Origin: Oscillospiraceae bacterium
Lineage (GTDB): Bacteria > Bacillota > Clostridia > Oscillospirales > Oscillospiraceae
Direction of reading: 5' to 3'
DNA length: 33,059 bases
Assembly (NCBI GenBank): GCA_017482385.1
Contig: JAFUNI010000009.1
Span: 1-33,059, forward strand
This document shows positions 1 through 7,159 of the stretch, piece by piece. The notes under the pieces are model-generated. The model was not told the DNA's origin and searched no databases. It saw only the letters and a list, made by a program, of their open reading frames with translations. Each line of letters starts with the position of its first letter. Position 1 is the stretch's first letter. The position numbers were made by a program, and so were the translations under genes.

Positions 1-1
1 C

Positions 2-745
2 CACAAGGCTCGTAAGTCCTTCTTCATCATCGAGCTGCCCGAGTACAAGGTTCCCTCCGTCAAGCGCGCATTCATTTCCATGTGCAGCCGTGGCTGGGCT
101 TACATTGTGAAGGCCGGTACTGTCATCCTGGTCTGCAACACGGTTGTTCAGATCATGCAGACTTTCAACTGGTCTTTCCAGGAGGCTGAGGTTGCTTCCG
201 AGTCCATTCTGGCTACCATCGCTTCTCCCATCGCATACCTGCTGGTTCCCATTGTTGGTGTTGTTTCCTGGCAGCTGGCTGCAGCCGCTGTTACCGGTTT
301 CATCGCTAAGGAAAATGTCGTCGGCACCCTGGCTGTCTGCTTCGTCGGCCTGGAGAACCTGATCGACACCGAAGAGCTGGCTCTGATGGAAGGCGCAGGC
401 GCAGAAGTTGCTACCGTCTTCGCTATTACCAAGGTCGCTGCGCTGGCTTACCTGATGTTCAACCTGTTTACCCCTCCTTGCTTCGCTGCTCTGGGTGCTA
501 TGAACTCTGAGATCAACGACCGCAAGTGGTTCTGGGGCGGCGTTGCACTTCAGTTCGCTACCGGTTATGTAGTTGCTTACCTGGTCTACACTATCGGCAC
601 TCTGATCACTGCTCCTGCTTCTCTGAACATTGTTGCTGCGATCATTGGCCTTGCCGTTGTGGTGGCAATCGGTGTTGTGATCGCAGGCATGATCAAGAAG
701 ACCAATCAGAGCCTGGCTGCTGAGTACGCTCTGAGCGGTAAGTAA
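2..745 (+). CDS. feoB: Ferrous iron transporter FeoB, C-terminal part (5' end outside window)
   Basis: The reading frame is open from base 2, so the gene begins before the window; about 247 C-terminal residues are visible. FeoB imports Fe2+ across the cytoplasmic membrane using an N-terminal G-protein domain (not present here) and a C-terminal polytopic channel domain. What is seen is the second half of the channel: the ELPEYKVPS segment followed by a helix near VKAGTVILVCN, then hydrophobic helices separated by short loops, and the FIAKENVVGTL motif typical of the second Gate region of FeoB. The protein ends in a short polar tail. The next gene, a small Cys-rich membrane protein, starts 6 bases after the stop and is a regular partner of clostridial feoB, which supports the call. 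Regulation cannot be seen because the promoter lies upstream of the window. Confidence 0.93.
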   Translation, partial: HKARKSFFIIELPEYKVPSVKRAFISMCSRGWAYIVKAGTVILVCNTVVQIMQTFNWSFQEAEVASESILATIASPIAYLLVPIVGVVSWQLAAAAVTGFIAKENVVGTLAVCFVGLENLIDTEELALMEGAGAEVATVFAITKVAALAYLMFNLFTPPCFAALGAMNSEINDRKWFWGGVALQFATGYVVAYLVYTIGTLITAPASLNIVAAIIGLAVVVAIGVVIAGMIKKTNQSLAAEYALSGK

Positions 746-751
746 TTTCTT

Positions 752-940
752 ATGAAACCCATCGATATTCTTGTCATTGCAGTAATCGCTGTGATTGTCG
801 GCGCTGTGCTTTGGTATATTCACAGATCAAAGAAAAAGGGCATTCAGTGCATCGGTTGCCCGGATAGCGCCAAATGCTCCGGTAACTGCTCTGGATGTTC
901 TGGCAATTGTGGCGGCTGCAGTGGCAGCGGAAATAAGTAA
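752..940 (+). CDS. FeoB-associated Cys-rich membrane protein
   Basis: This 62-residue protein has one N-terminal membrane helix (about residues 4-22, IDILVIAVIAVIVGAVLWYI), a short basic stretch, and a C-terminal tail with seven cysteines arranged in CxxC and GCSG-type repeats. That layout matches the FeoB-associated Cys-rich family found directly downstream of feoB in many Firmicutes; its exact role is unproven but is thought to help FeoB-dependent iron handling. It starts 6 bases after the feoB stop with no good ribosome binding site of its own, so translation is probably coupled to feoB. A strong terminator follows at 987-1018, marking the end of the feo operon. It could also be read as a generic metal-binding peptide, but the position makes the family call secure. 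Confidence 0.85.
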   Translation: MKPIDILVIAVIAVIVGAVLWYIHRSKKKGIQCIGCPDSAKCSGNCSGCSGNCGGCSGSGNK

Positions 941-986
941 TAATCAAGGCAACTTTTTCCTTCAAATATTCCCCCCCAACATGTGC

Positions 987-1018
987 AAAAGCGGTTTTCC
1001 GTCCGGAGAGCCGCTTTT
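987..1018 (+). terminator. Terminator of the feo operon
   Basis: An 8-bp inverted repeat (AAAAGCGG at 987-994 and CCGCTTTT at 1011-1018) closes the feoB unit. It is A-rich on the 5' side and T-rich on the 3' side, so it could act on both strands. Confidence 0.75.
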
Positions 1019-1141
1019 GTTCGTGTATGACATTTACTTGTGGTATTATGCGTTTACGTGTTAGGGAAGGAACAGCAGGCAACCCGTATTTGAATGACAC
1101 TCGGGTTAGAGCACTATTTATGTAAAATTTCCTAAAACCGA

Positions 1142-1170
1142 TTGACAAGGTAGGTTTTAAGTGCTATATT
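1142..1170 (+). promoter_or_regulatory. Sigma-A-type promoter of the metY-cysK unit
   Basis: TTGACA (1142-1147) and TATATT (1165-1170) are separated by exactly 17 bases, a near-consensus housekeeping promoter. Expected transcription start is around 1177. The spacer contains GGTAGG (1149-1154), the reverse complement of CCTACC (1178-1183), so the start region and spacer could be contacted by the same regulator. Confidence 0.75.
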
Positions 1171-1179
1171 TTAATCACC

Positions 1180-1192
1180 TACCAACTTGGTA
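1180..1192. promoter_or_regulatory. 13-bp palindrome at the metY start site, candidate Rrf2/CymR-type operator
   Basis: TACCAA-C-TTGGTA is a perfect palindrome with one central base. It lies just downstream of the expected transcription start of the metY-cysK unit, a position where a bound protein would block transcription. A gene for an Rrf2-family regulator lies 3 kb downstream (4228-4656), and Rrf2-family CymR is the known cysteine-metabolism repressor of Bacillus-type Firmicutes. The link between this site and that protein is inference. Confidence 0.5.
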
Positions 1193-1220
1193 AGTATTTA
1201 GACAAGAAGGTGTGTTCACA

Positions 1221-1325
1221 GTGAAGAACTACTTTGAAGCTCTGGTCAGAGCCAATTTCCGTTTTGGTCGAATGTATGGCTGTTACCCCCGCATATCCAC
1301 ACTTTATGATCAGAAAGGAAATTGA
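1221..1325 (+). CDS. 34-residue upstream ORF (candidate leader peptide) before metY
   Basis: A GTG-started ORF of 34 codons lies within the metY leader. It is preceded by an AAGGTG Shine-Dalgarno-like sequence at 1207-1212 and its TGA stop (1323-1325) is two bases before the metY ATG (1328). The metY ribosome binding site (AAAGGA, 1314-1319) is inside its last codons, so translation of the two would be coupled. The peptide is rich in aromatic and basic residues, with FRFGRMYGCYPRIS near the middle, including one cysteine. It resembles no peptide I can name with certainty. A role as a sensor of sulfur amino-acid supply (stalling or coupling) is inference from position. The alternative is chance, but start signal, length and exact stop/start spacing argue against it. 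Confidence 0.55.
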   Translation: MKNYFEALVRANFRFGRMYGCYPRISTLYDQKGN

Positions 1326-1327
1326 CT

Positions 1328-2617
1328 ATGTCTAACTACAAATTTGAAACCTTGCAGCTCCATGTTGGCCAGGAGGCTGCTGACCCCGCAACCGATTCCC
1401 GCGCCGTTCCCATTTACGCCACTACTTCCTATGTGTTCCATAACTGCGCTCACGCCGCAGCCCGATTTGGCCTTGCGGATGCCGGCAATATCTACGGACG
1501 CCTTACTAACTCCACCCAGGAGGTTTTTGAGAAGCGCATCGCTGCCTTGGAGGGCGGTGTGGCTGCGCTGGCGGTTTCCTCCGGTGCTGCTGCCATCTCT
1601 TATGTTTTGCAGGCTCTGGGGCAGAATGGCGGCCACTTTGTTGCCCAAAAGACCATTTACGGCGGCAGCTATAACCTGCTGGAACATACACTTCCTAATT
1701 TCGGCATCACCGCCAGCTTTGTAAATATCCATGATCTTGCTGAAGTAGAAAACGCAATTCAAGAGAACACCCGAGCTATCTATATTGAAACCCTTGGCAA
1801 TCCCAACAGTGACATTCCTGACATCGATGCTTTGGCTAGCCTTGCTCATAAGCACGGCCTGCCCTTGGTGGTGGATAACACCTTTGCTACACCTTACCTG
1901 CTTCGCCCCATCGAACACGGCGCAGACATTGTTGTCCACTCTGCCACCAAGTTTATCGGCGGTCACGGCACCACATTGGGCGGTGTTATCGTGGATTCCG
2001 GCAAATTCGACTGGGCTGCTTCCGGTAAGTATCCTGCCATTGCAGATCCTAACCCCAGCTACCACGGTGTTTCCTTTGTAAAAGCCGTCGGCCCTGCCGC
2101 GTTTGTGACCTATATCCGGGCGGTCCTGCTCCGGGATACCGGTGCCTGCATTTCTCCCTTTGCAGCATTTCTGCTGCTGCAGGGCACAGAAACATTGTCC
2201 CTGCGTTTGGAGCGCCATGCGGAAAATGCTAAGAAAGTTGTTCAGTTCCTGGCAAATCACCCTCAGGTGGAGACGGTCAACCATCCCAGCGTGCCGGACC
2301 ATCCCGACCATGCACTGTATGAAAAGTATTTCCCCAATGGCGGTGCATCTATCTTCACCTTTGAGATCAAGGGCGGCGTGAAAGAGGCGCACAAGTTTAT
2401 CGACAGCCTGCAGATTTTCTCCCTCCTTGCCAACGTGGCGGATGTGAAGAGCTTGGTGATCCACCCGGCTACCACTACCCACAGCCAGCTGACGGAAGAA
2501 GAACTGCTGGACCAGGGCATAAAGCCTAATACCATCCGTTTGTCCATCGGCACGGAGCATATTGACGATATTCTTGCCGATCTGCAACGCGGTTTTGACG
2601 CAGTAAAGGAGGTATAA
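1328..2617 (+). CDS. metY: O-acetylhomoserine aminocarboxypropyltransferase (sulfhydrylase), MetY-like
   Basis: This 429-residue PLP enzyme belongs to the Cys/Met metabolism family and is expected to make homocysteine from O-acetylhomoserine and sulfide in the cytoplasm. Visible motifs are the TLQLHVGQ N-terminus, YGRLTNSTQ, the PLP phosphate-binding region around VSSGAAAI, the [11 protein letters not shown] segment with the cofactor-contacting aspartate, and [10 protein letters not shown], whose lysine (about K208) would form the Schiff base. Length fits the MetY branch (about 430) rather than the shorter MetB/MetC enzymes (about 380). I chose ATG 1328 because AAAGGA sits 8 bases upstream; a TTG two codons earlier has worse spacing. 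cysK starts 2 bases after the stop, so both genes are co-transcribed and cover sulfide fixation into homocysteine and cysteine. Confidence 0.92.
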   Translation: MSNYKFETLQLHVGQEAADPATDSRAVPIYATTSYVFHNCAHAAARFGLADAGNIYGRLTNSTQEVFEKRIAALEGGVAALAVSSGAAAISYVLQALGQNGGHFVAQKTIYGGSYNLLEHTLPNFGITASFVNIHDLAEVENAIQENTRAIYIETLGNPNSDIPDIDALASLAHKHGLPLVVDNTFATPYLLRPIEHGADIVVHSATKFIGGHGTTLGGVIVDSGKFDWAASGKYPAIADPNPSYHGVSFVKAVGPAAFVTYIRAVLLRDTGACISPFAAFLLLQGTETLSLRLERHAENAKKVVQFLANHPQVETVNHPSVPDHPDHALYEKYFPNGGASIFTFEIKGGVKEAHKFIDSLQIFSLLANVADVKSLVIHPATTTHSQLTEEELLDQGIKPNTIRLSIGTEHIDDILADLQRGFDAVKEV

Positions 2618-2619
2618 TT

Positions 2620-3552
2620 ATGGCTAACATTTACACTTCTGCCGACCAACTGATTGGAAAAACGCCCCTTTTGGAGCTGACCCACATTGAAAAAGAATTT
2701 AATCTGAAAGCAACGATCCTTGCTAAATTGGAGTATTTTAACCCCGCAGGCTCCGTTAAGGACCGGATTGCCAAGGCGATGATCGATGATGCGGAAAGCA
2801 CCGGCAAACTGAAGTCTGGCAGCGTGATCATTGAGCCAACTTCCGGCAACACAGGCATTGGATTGGCTTCTGTGGCTGCTGCAAGAGGCTACCGGATTAT
2901 CATCGTTATGCCCGACACCATGAGCGTGGAACGTCGGCAGTTGATGAAAGCCTACGGCGCAGAGCTCGTACTGACCGAAGGTGCGAAGGGTATGAAAGGT
3001 GCTATCGCAAAAGCTGAAGAACTGGCAGCGGAGATTCCGAACAGCTTCATTCCCGGACAGTTCACAAATCCTGCGAACCCTGCTGTTCATAAGGCAACCA
3101 CTGGTCCGGAAATCTGGGCGGATACCGATGGCAAGGTAGATATCTTTGTTGCCGGTGTCGGCACCGGCGGTACTGTTACCGGTGTTGGCGAATATTTGAA
3201 GAGCCAAAATCCTGCTGTAAAAGTCGTAGCAGTAGAGCCTGCTGGCTCGCCGGTTTTGAGTAAGGGTACGCCTGGCACCCATAAGATCCAGGGCATCGGC
3301 GCAGGCTTTGTCTCTGCCGTGCTGAACACCGGTGTCTATGATGAGATCATCACCGTGGAAAATGAGGATGCCTTCGCCACCGGAAAGCGGATCGGCAAAT
3401 CTGAAGGTGTTTTGGTGGGTATTTCCTCCGGCGCTGCTGTTTGGGCTGCTATAGAGCTGGCAAAGCGGGAGGAAAACACCGGTAAGACCATTGTCGTCCT
3501 CCTGCCTGATATTGGCGACAGATATTTGTCCACCCCACTTTTTAACGACTGA
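2620..3552 (+). CDS. cysK: Cysteine synthase A (O-acetylserine sulfhydrylase)
   Basis: This 310-residue PLP enzyme of fold type II converts O-acetylserine and sulfide to cysteine. The N-terminal [11 protein letters not shown] motif carries the Schiff-base lysine (K47), followed by [11 protein letters not shown], the substrate-loop signature, and by [13 protein letters not shown], the glycine-rich loop that grips the PLP phosphate. The C-terminus keeps LVGISSGAA and [11 protein letters not shown] as in bacterial CysK. Length matches the family. The start is set by an excellent AAAGGAGG 7 bases upstream of the ATG. It follows metY by 2 bases in one operon, and a stem-loop at 3559-3591 separates it from the transporter gene. 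Nothing in the protein suggests a cystathionine beta-synthase or cysteate synthase. Confidence 0.95.
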   Translation: MANIYTSADQLIGKTPLLELTHIEKEFNLKATILAKLEYFNPAGSVKDRIAKAMIDDAESTGKLKSGSVIIEPTSGNTGIGLASVAAARGYRIIIVMPDTMSVERRQLMKAYGAELVLTEGAKGMKGAIAKAEELAAEIPNSFIPGQFTNPANPAVHKATTGPEIWADTDGKVDIFVAGVGTGGTVTGVGEYLKSQNPAVKVVAVEPAGSPVLSKGTPGTHKIQGIGAGFVSAVLNTGVYDEIITVENEDAFATGKRIGKSEGVLVGISSGAAVWAAIELAKREENTGKTIVVLLPDIGDRYLSTPLFND

Positions 3553-3558
3553 CTTGGA

Positions 3559-3591
3559 ACTCCGGCAGCCGCCAAAAGCAGCTGCCGGAGT
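3559..3591 (+). terminator. Stem-loop after cysK, terminator or mRNA-stabilising hairpin
   Basis: ACTCCGGCAGC (3559-3569) and GCTGCCGGAGT (3581-3591) form a perfect 11-bp stem with an 11-base loop. Only a short T run (TGTTT) follows, so termination may be partial and the ECF gene may still be read from the metY promoter. Confidence 0.55.
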
Positions 3592-3614
3592 GTTTATGGA
3601 AAGGAGTATACATT

Positions 3615-4151
3615 ATGTCTTTTACAAGTAATGTAAAAATGAGGCACACAACATACTGGATTTGCACCACCGCGTTATTTATGGCGCTCAATATTGCTAT
3701 GAGCTCTTTCAGCGTACCGGTTCCCGGAGGACATTTATATATGAATGACATCATCATCTGCACCGCAGCTATTTTATTAGATCCTCTAGCAGCTTTTATG
3801 GTCGGTGGTGTGGGCGCATTTTTGGGCGACCTGTTTTTCTACCCGACTCCAATGTTTGTATCACTGGTAACTCACGGTCTTCAGGCGGTCACCATTTCGC
3901 TGTTTTCCCACTATGTTATGAAAAAGCACCGGGTAATTTCCTCCGGAATCGGAGTTGCAATTGGTGCTGTTATTATGATCGTAGGTTATTCGCTAGGCAG
4001 AGCATTTGTTTACAGCACACCGGAATATGCGATTTTGAAATTGCCTTATCAGATATTGCAAGCCGTTGTGGGAGCGATTGCTGGAATGGTTCTATGCTGG
4101 AAGTGCAGATTAGTTGAACTTTTCGACCGGAAAGTATTCCTTAGAAAATAG
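3615..4151 (+). CDS. ECF transporter substrate-binding (S) component
   Basis: The 178-residue protein has about six hydrophobic helices and the pattern of an ECF S component: an N-terminal TTALFMALNIAMS helix, the conserved PGGHLYMNDII loop, LLDPLAAFMVGGVGAFLGDLFFYP and a last helix with GAIAGMVL. S components bind a vitamin or metabolite outside the membrane and dock onto a shared EcfA-A'-T module encoded elsewhere. The HmpT/ThiW-like family gives no sure substrate. Its place behind two PLP enzymes would fit a B6 vitamer, and the sulfur context would fit a thiamine precursor; both are guesses. AAGGAG lies 8 bases before the ATG. The short gap after the hairpin suggests partial co-transcription with cysK. 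Confidence 0.8.
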   Translation: MSFTSNVKMRHTTYWICTTALFMALNIAMSSFSVPVPGGHLYMNDIIICTAAILLDPLAAFMVGGVGAFLGDLFFYPTPMFVSLVTHGLQAVTISLFSHYVMKKHRVISSGIGVAIGAVIMIVGYSLGRAFVYSTPEYAILKLPYQILQAVVGAIAGMVLCWKCRLVELFDRKVFLRK

Positions 4152-4170
4152 CTATGCAGAGAAATCCTGC

Positions 4171-4199
4171 TGGAAAGTTACCTGCTTACATGATATAAT
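4171..4199 (+). promoter_or_regulatory. Probable promoter of the rrf2-HAD unit
   Basis: TATAAT (4194-4199) is a perfect -10. The -35 position 17 bases upstream reads TGGAAA (4171-4176), a poor match, so the promoter may be weak or activator-dependent. Confidence 0.5.
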
Positions 4200-4227
4200 G
4201 ACAAAAAAGATTAAGGAGTAACTGATT

Positions 4228-4656
4228 ATGATGATTTCATCCAGAGGACGCTACTGTTTGCGTGTCATGATCGACTTGGCAGAGCATCAGGGCGAGGGTT
4301 ACATTCCTATGAGGGATGTGGCAGAGCGTCAGGTGATATCTCTGAAATATATGGAAAAGATCCTGCCCGTGCTTGTGAAAAACAATATCGTGGAGGGTCT
4401 TCAGGGAAAATCCGGTGGTTATCGTCTGACTCGCAAACCAGAGGAGTACACACTTGGGGAGATTCTGCGATTGACAGAAGGCTCCCTTGCCCCCGTGGCA
4501 TGTCTGGAATGCGGCGCTGCTCCCTGCGACCGAGCCGGTGAGTGCCGGACACTGCCCGTCTGGACAGAACTGGATCGACGTATCAACGAATACTTGGATA
4601 GTGTGACAGTTGCCAATTTGTTGAAATCCGTTACCGTGATGGATTCTATATGTTAG
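4228..4656 (+). CDS. Rrf2/IscR-family transcriptional regulator
   Basis: This 142-residue protein has the Rrf2 fold: an N-terminal winged helix (MISSRGRYCLRVMIDLA, then ISLKYMEKILPVL as recognition region), the wing KSGGYRLTRKPEEYTLGEIL, and a dimerisation helix. It carries C92, C95, C100 and C106 in the loop where IscR and NsrR hold an iron-sulfur cluster, so it may sense Fe-S, iron, NO or cysteine status. CymR, the cysteine regulator of Bacillus, lacks this cluster motif, so the sensing mode here is open. Location between sulfur genes and a HAD phosphatase, plus the palindrome at the metY promoter, suggests a local regulator of sulfur assimilation. AAGGAG is 9 bases before the ATG at 4228; a second ATG follows directly and may be used instead. 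Confidence 0.88.
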   Translation: MMISSRGRYCLRVMIDLAEHQGEGYIPMRDVAERQVISLKYMEKILPVLVKNNIVEGLQGKSGGYRLTRKPEEYTLGEILRLTEGSLAPVACLECGAAPCDRAGECRTLPVWTELDRRINEYLDSVTVANLLKSVTVMDSIC

Positions 4657-4667
4657 GAGATATTATC

Positions 4668-5375
4668 ATGCCAATTACGACTATTCTTTTTGATCTGGAT
4701 GGTACATTGCTGCCGATGGACCAGGATGTATTTGTTAAGGATTATTTCAGTCGGATCGCTGCAAAGCTGGCACCACAGGGATACGATCCTAAAAAACTGA
4801 TTGATACCATATGGCGTGGAACTGCTGCCATGGTGAAAAACGATGGCACCAAGACAAACGAAGAGGCGTTCTGGGAATATGCTGTTACTGTCTATGGTGA
4901 CCGGATTGTACAAGATAAGCGCTTCTTTGATGAATTCTATGAAGAGGAATTTGACAAGATCAAGGCTGTTTGCGGTTATCATCCCGCTGCAGCACAGATC
5001 GTGAATGGTCTGAAGGAACAGGGATACCGGGTTGCACTGGCAACCAATCCTATCTTCCCGGCCCGTGCGACCCAGTGGCGCATCCAGTGGGCAGGCTTAA
5101 CACCGGAGGATTTTGAACTGTACACCACCTACGAAAATTCCCGGTACTGCAAACCCAACCTGGATTACTATCGGGATATTCTGACGCAACTGAATGTCAA
5201 AGCCGAAGAATGCCTGATGGTGGGCAACGATGTGGTTGAAGATATGATTGCCGAGGAACTTGGTATGAAGGTGTTCCTGCTGACCGACTGCCTGATCAAC
5301 AAAACAGGGGAAGATATCGATCAATATCCCCATGGTGGCTTTGATGCGTTGGAGGAATTCCTTTCCATACTTTAA
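4668..5375 (+). CDS. HAD-superfamily hydrolase (phosphatase)
   Basis: The 235-residue protein opens with the HAD motif I FDLDGTLLP, whose two aspartates are the nucleophile and the acid/base. ATNPIF is the motif II threonine region, KPNLDYY supplies the motif III lysine and MVGNDVVEDM is the motif IV aspartate pair. The cap between motif I and II is helical (C1 type), as in phosphoglycolate phosphatase-like enzymes. Substrate cannot be predicted. I chose ATG 4668, which has TAGGAGA 7 bases upstream; an ATG at 4650 would overlap the regulator gene and add six residues before the conserved core. It is the last gene before a strong terminator and is probably co-transcribed with the Rrf2 gene. 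Confidence 0.87.
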   Translation: MPITTILFDLDGTLLPMDQDVFVKDYFSRIAAKLAPQGYDPKKLIDTIWRGTAAMVKNDGTKTNEEAFWEYAVTVYGDRIVQDKRFFDEFYEEEFDKIKAVCGYHPAAAQIVNGLKEQGYRVALATNPIFPARATQWRIQWAGLTPEDFELYTTYENSRYCKPNLDYYRDILTQLNVKAEECLMVGNDVVEDMIAEELGMKVFLLTDCLINKTGEDIDQYPHGGFDALEEFLSIL

Positions 5376-5380
5376 GATTA

Positions 5381-5412
5381 AAAAACGGCATCGCTTCGGC
5401 GGTGCTGTTTTT
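5381..5412 (+). terminator. Intrinsic terminator after the HAD gene
   Basis: A 14-bp stem (AAAAACGGCATCGC / GCGGTGCTGTTTTT, with G-U pairs) is closed by a TTCG tetraloop and ends in a T run. It separates the sulfur block from the MarR unit. Confidence 0.88.
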
Positions 5413-5425
5413 GTTGCACAAAGAT

Positions 5426-5475
5426 GTTGACATATCAACTTTTGGGGTGTATAATGCAGAGGTTGACATTTCAAC
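5426..5475 (+). promoter_or_regulatory. MarR promoter with two matched palindromic operators
   Basis: The promoter is TTGACA (5427-5432), a 17-base spacer and TATAAT (5450-5455). Two 14-bp palindromes, GTTGACATATCAAC (5426-5439) and GTTGACATTTCAAC (5462-5475), differ at one base. The first covers the -35; the second covers the expected transcription start, 36 bp away. This is the classic layout of an autorepressed MarR promoter, and MarR proteins bind TTGA-N-TCAA-type palindromes. Confidence 0.85.
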
Positions 5476-5498
5476 ATCTGTACTCTTGGAGGTATTAT

Positions 5499-5954
5499 AT
5501 GTTAGACCGATTTGCGCGTTTCTCACTTGCTATTTCTGAAATCAGCCGATGCTGGCACAAACTGGCAGCAGAGGAACTAACAAAATATAAGCTGAACAGT
5601 CCGCATGTAGTTTACCTGATCACATTGTATCAGCAAGAGGACGGAATTACCGCTGCCAAGCTGGGCGAACTGTGCTGCAAAGATAAAGCCGATGTATCCC
5701 GTATGGTTTCCATTCTGGAGCAGAAAGGTCTTCTGCGGAAGGAAGCTACTGGAGGGAATATGTACCGGGCGCTGCTGAAACTGACGGACGAGGGCAAAAT
5801 CGCCGCCCAGCACCTGCAGGAGCGTGCCGCTCTTGCGGTGGAACTGGCAGGCTCCGGTATGACAGACGAGGAGCGGGAAGTATTTTACCGTTGCCTGGAG
5901 CTGATCACCACCAATCTCCAAACTCTTAGCAAGGAAGGTCTCCCCAAACGATGA
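5499..5954 (+). CDS. MarR-family transcriptional regulator
   Basis: This 151-residue winged-helix protein has helices around LAAEELTKYKLNSPHVVYLITLYQ, the HTH GITAAKLGELCCKDKADVSRMVSILEQ, the wing LLRKEATGGNMYRALLKLTDEG, and a C-terminal dimerisation helix. CC in the HTH may make it redox-responsive, which is inference. ATG 5499 is chosen because GGAGG lies 6 bases upstream; the longer frame back to 5424 would run through the promoter and operators. It overlaps the next gene by 4 bases (ATGA), so it heads the dehydrogenase operon and likely represses it together with itself through the two operators at 5426-5475. FabT, a MarR protein, controls fatty-acid genes in streptococci, which fits the lipid-type content downstream, but the ligand is unknown. 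Confidence 0.9.
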   Translation: MLDRFARFSLAISEISRCWHKLAAEELTKYKLNSPHVVYLITLYQQEDGITAAKLGELCCKDKADVSRMVSILEQKGLLRKEATGGNMYRALLKLTDEGKIAAQHLQERAALAVELAGSGMTDEEREVFYRCLELITTNLQTLSKEGLPKR

Positions 5955-7156
5955 ATATTTTTGCAAAAATCTACTGCCGTGTCTTTCAAACAGCTTTTAG
6001 AATGGCGTTACCGGTCCTTCCGTACAGAGAGCCGGAGATCATTTCATCCTGCTCTAAGCTCGATATCGTATTCAAAAAAGAAAAGGTCAGCTCAGTCCTT
6101 GTTGTGACGGATAAAGGGATCACCGCCAACGGACTTGTTGTACCGGTAGAGCAGATCCTAAAAAAGAAGAAAATTCCTTATGTGATTTATGATGAAACCA
6201 TGCCAAACCCCACAGTTCAAAATGTGGAGGATGCCCTCTCAGTTTATCAGCAAAATGCGTGCAATTGCCTGATCGCCATTGGCGGTGGTTCGGCTATGGA
6301 CTGCGCCAAAGCGGTTGGTGCCCGTGTTGCCTATCCCAAAAGAACTGTTAATCAGTTGGGCGGAAAGCTGAAGGTATGGCGCAAGCTACCTACATTGATC
6401 GCTATTCCCACTACCGCAGGCACCGGCAGTGAAACCACACTGGCGGCCATGATCACCGATACAACCACGCATCACAAATACGCAATCATGAGTTTTCCCC
6501 TCATTCCAAAATACGCGGTGCTGGATGCTTCTCTTACATATTCGTTGCCAACCCATCTTACGGCATCTACAGGTGTGGATGCACTGACCCATGCAGTGGA
6601 AGCCTATATTGGCCGTTCAACTACAAAGGAAACGCGCAGACTTGCGTTGGAGGCAACAAAGCTTGTATTCCAAAATGTGGAAGCAGCATATCAAGATGGC
6701 AATAATCATAACGCCAGAGAGAATATGCTCCATGCAGCATACAAGGCAGGTATTGCCTTCTCCAAGTCGTATGTTGGCTATATTCATGCCGTTGCCCATT
6801 CTTTGGGCGGCAAGTATGGCACACCCCATGGTCTTGCCAATGCGGTGTTGATGCCTTACGTATTGGAAAACTACGGAAAATGCGTGTATAAAAAGCTGCG
6901 CCGCTTGGGCATTGCCGCAGGCGTCGCAACGGAAGACGATGCACCTATGACTGGTGCCGTCAAATTTATCAATGCTATCAAGACGTTGAATGCTAATATG
7001 AATATTCCGACCAAGCTGTCGGGTATTCAGAAGGACGATATTCCGGCACTTGCCAAGCACGCTGCAAAGGAAGCAAATCCCCTTTATCCTGTGCCGAAGC
7101 TGATGACAGTGAAGGAACTGGAGCAGTTTTATTACCAGGTGGCAGATTGGAGTTAA
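5951..7156 (+). CDS. Iron-containing alcohol dehydrogenase
   Basis: The 401-residue protein belongs to the group III (iron-type) alcohol dehydrogenases, which interconvert alcohols and aldehydes with NAD(P)H. Visible are the cofactor loop GGGSAMDCAKAVGA, the TTAGTGSETT segment, the metal ligands in STGVDALTHAVEAYIG, and the later HAVAHSLGGKYGTPHGLANAVLMPYVLE with the remaining histidines. Unlike most relatives it begins with about 25 hydrophobic/basic residues (AKIYCRVFQTAFRMALPVLPY), which may be an amphipathic membrane-binding helix and would suit a lipophilic substrate. It overlaps marR by 4 bases and is followed after 3 bases by an aldehyde dehydrogenase. Together the two could oxidise long-chain alcohols to acids or run the other way. 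Substrate is not shown by the sequence. Confidence 0.9.
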   Translation: MNIFAKIYCRVFQTAFRMALPVLPYREPEIISSCSKLDIVFKKEKVSSVLVVTDKGITANGLVVPVEQILKKKKIPYVIYDETMPNPTVQNVEDALSVYQQNACNCLIAIGGGSAMDCAKAVGARVAYPKRTVNQLGGKLKVWRKLPTLIAIPTTAGTGSETTLAAMITDTTTHHKYAIMSFPLIPKYAVLDASLTYSLPTHLTASTGVDALTHAVEAYIGRSTTKETRRLALEATKLVFQNVEAAYQDGNNHNARENMLHAAYKAGIAFSKSYVGYIHAVAHSLGGKYGTPHGLANAVLMPYVLENYGKCVYKKLRRLGIAAGVATEDDAPMTGAVKFINAIKTLNANMNIPTKLSGIQKDDIPALAKHAAKEANPLYPVPKLMTVKELEQFYYQVADWS

Positions 7157-7159
7157 GTT

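Noticed and set aside
1177-1327. S-box (SAM) riboswitch or T-box in the metY leader
   Set aside because: No S-box core or T-box TGGNACCGCG sequence and no terminator before metY; the upstream ORF fills the space.
1310-2587. 425-codon antisense ORF opposite metY
   Set aside because: Mirror of a well-supported gene; no ribosome site and no recognisable protein.
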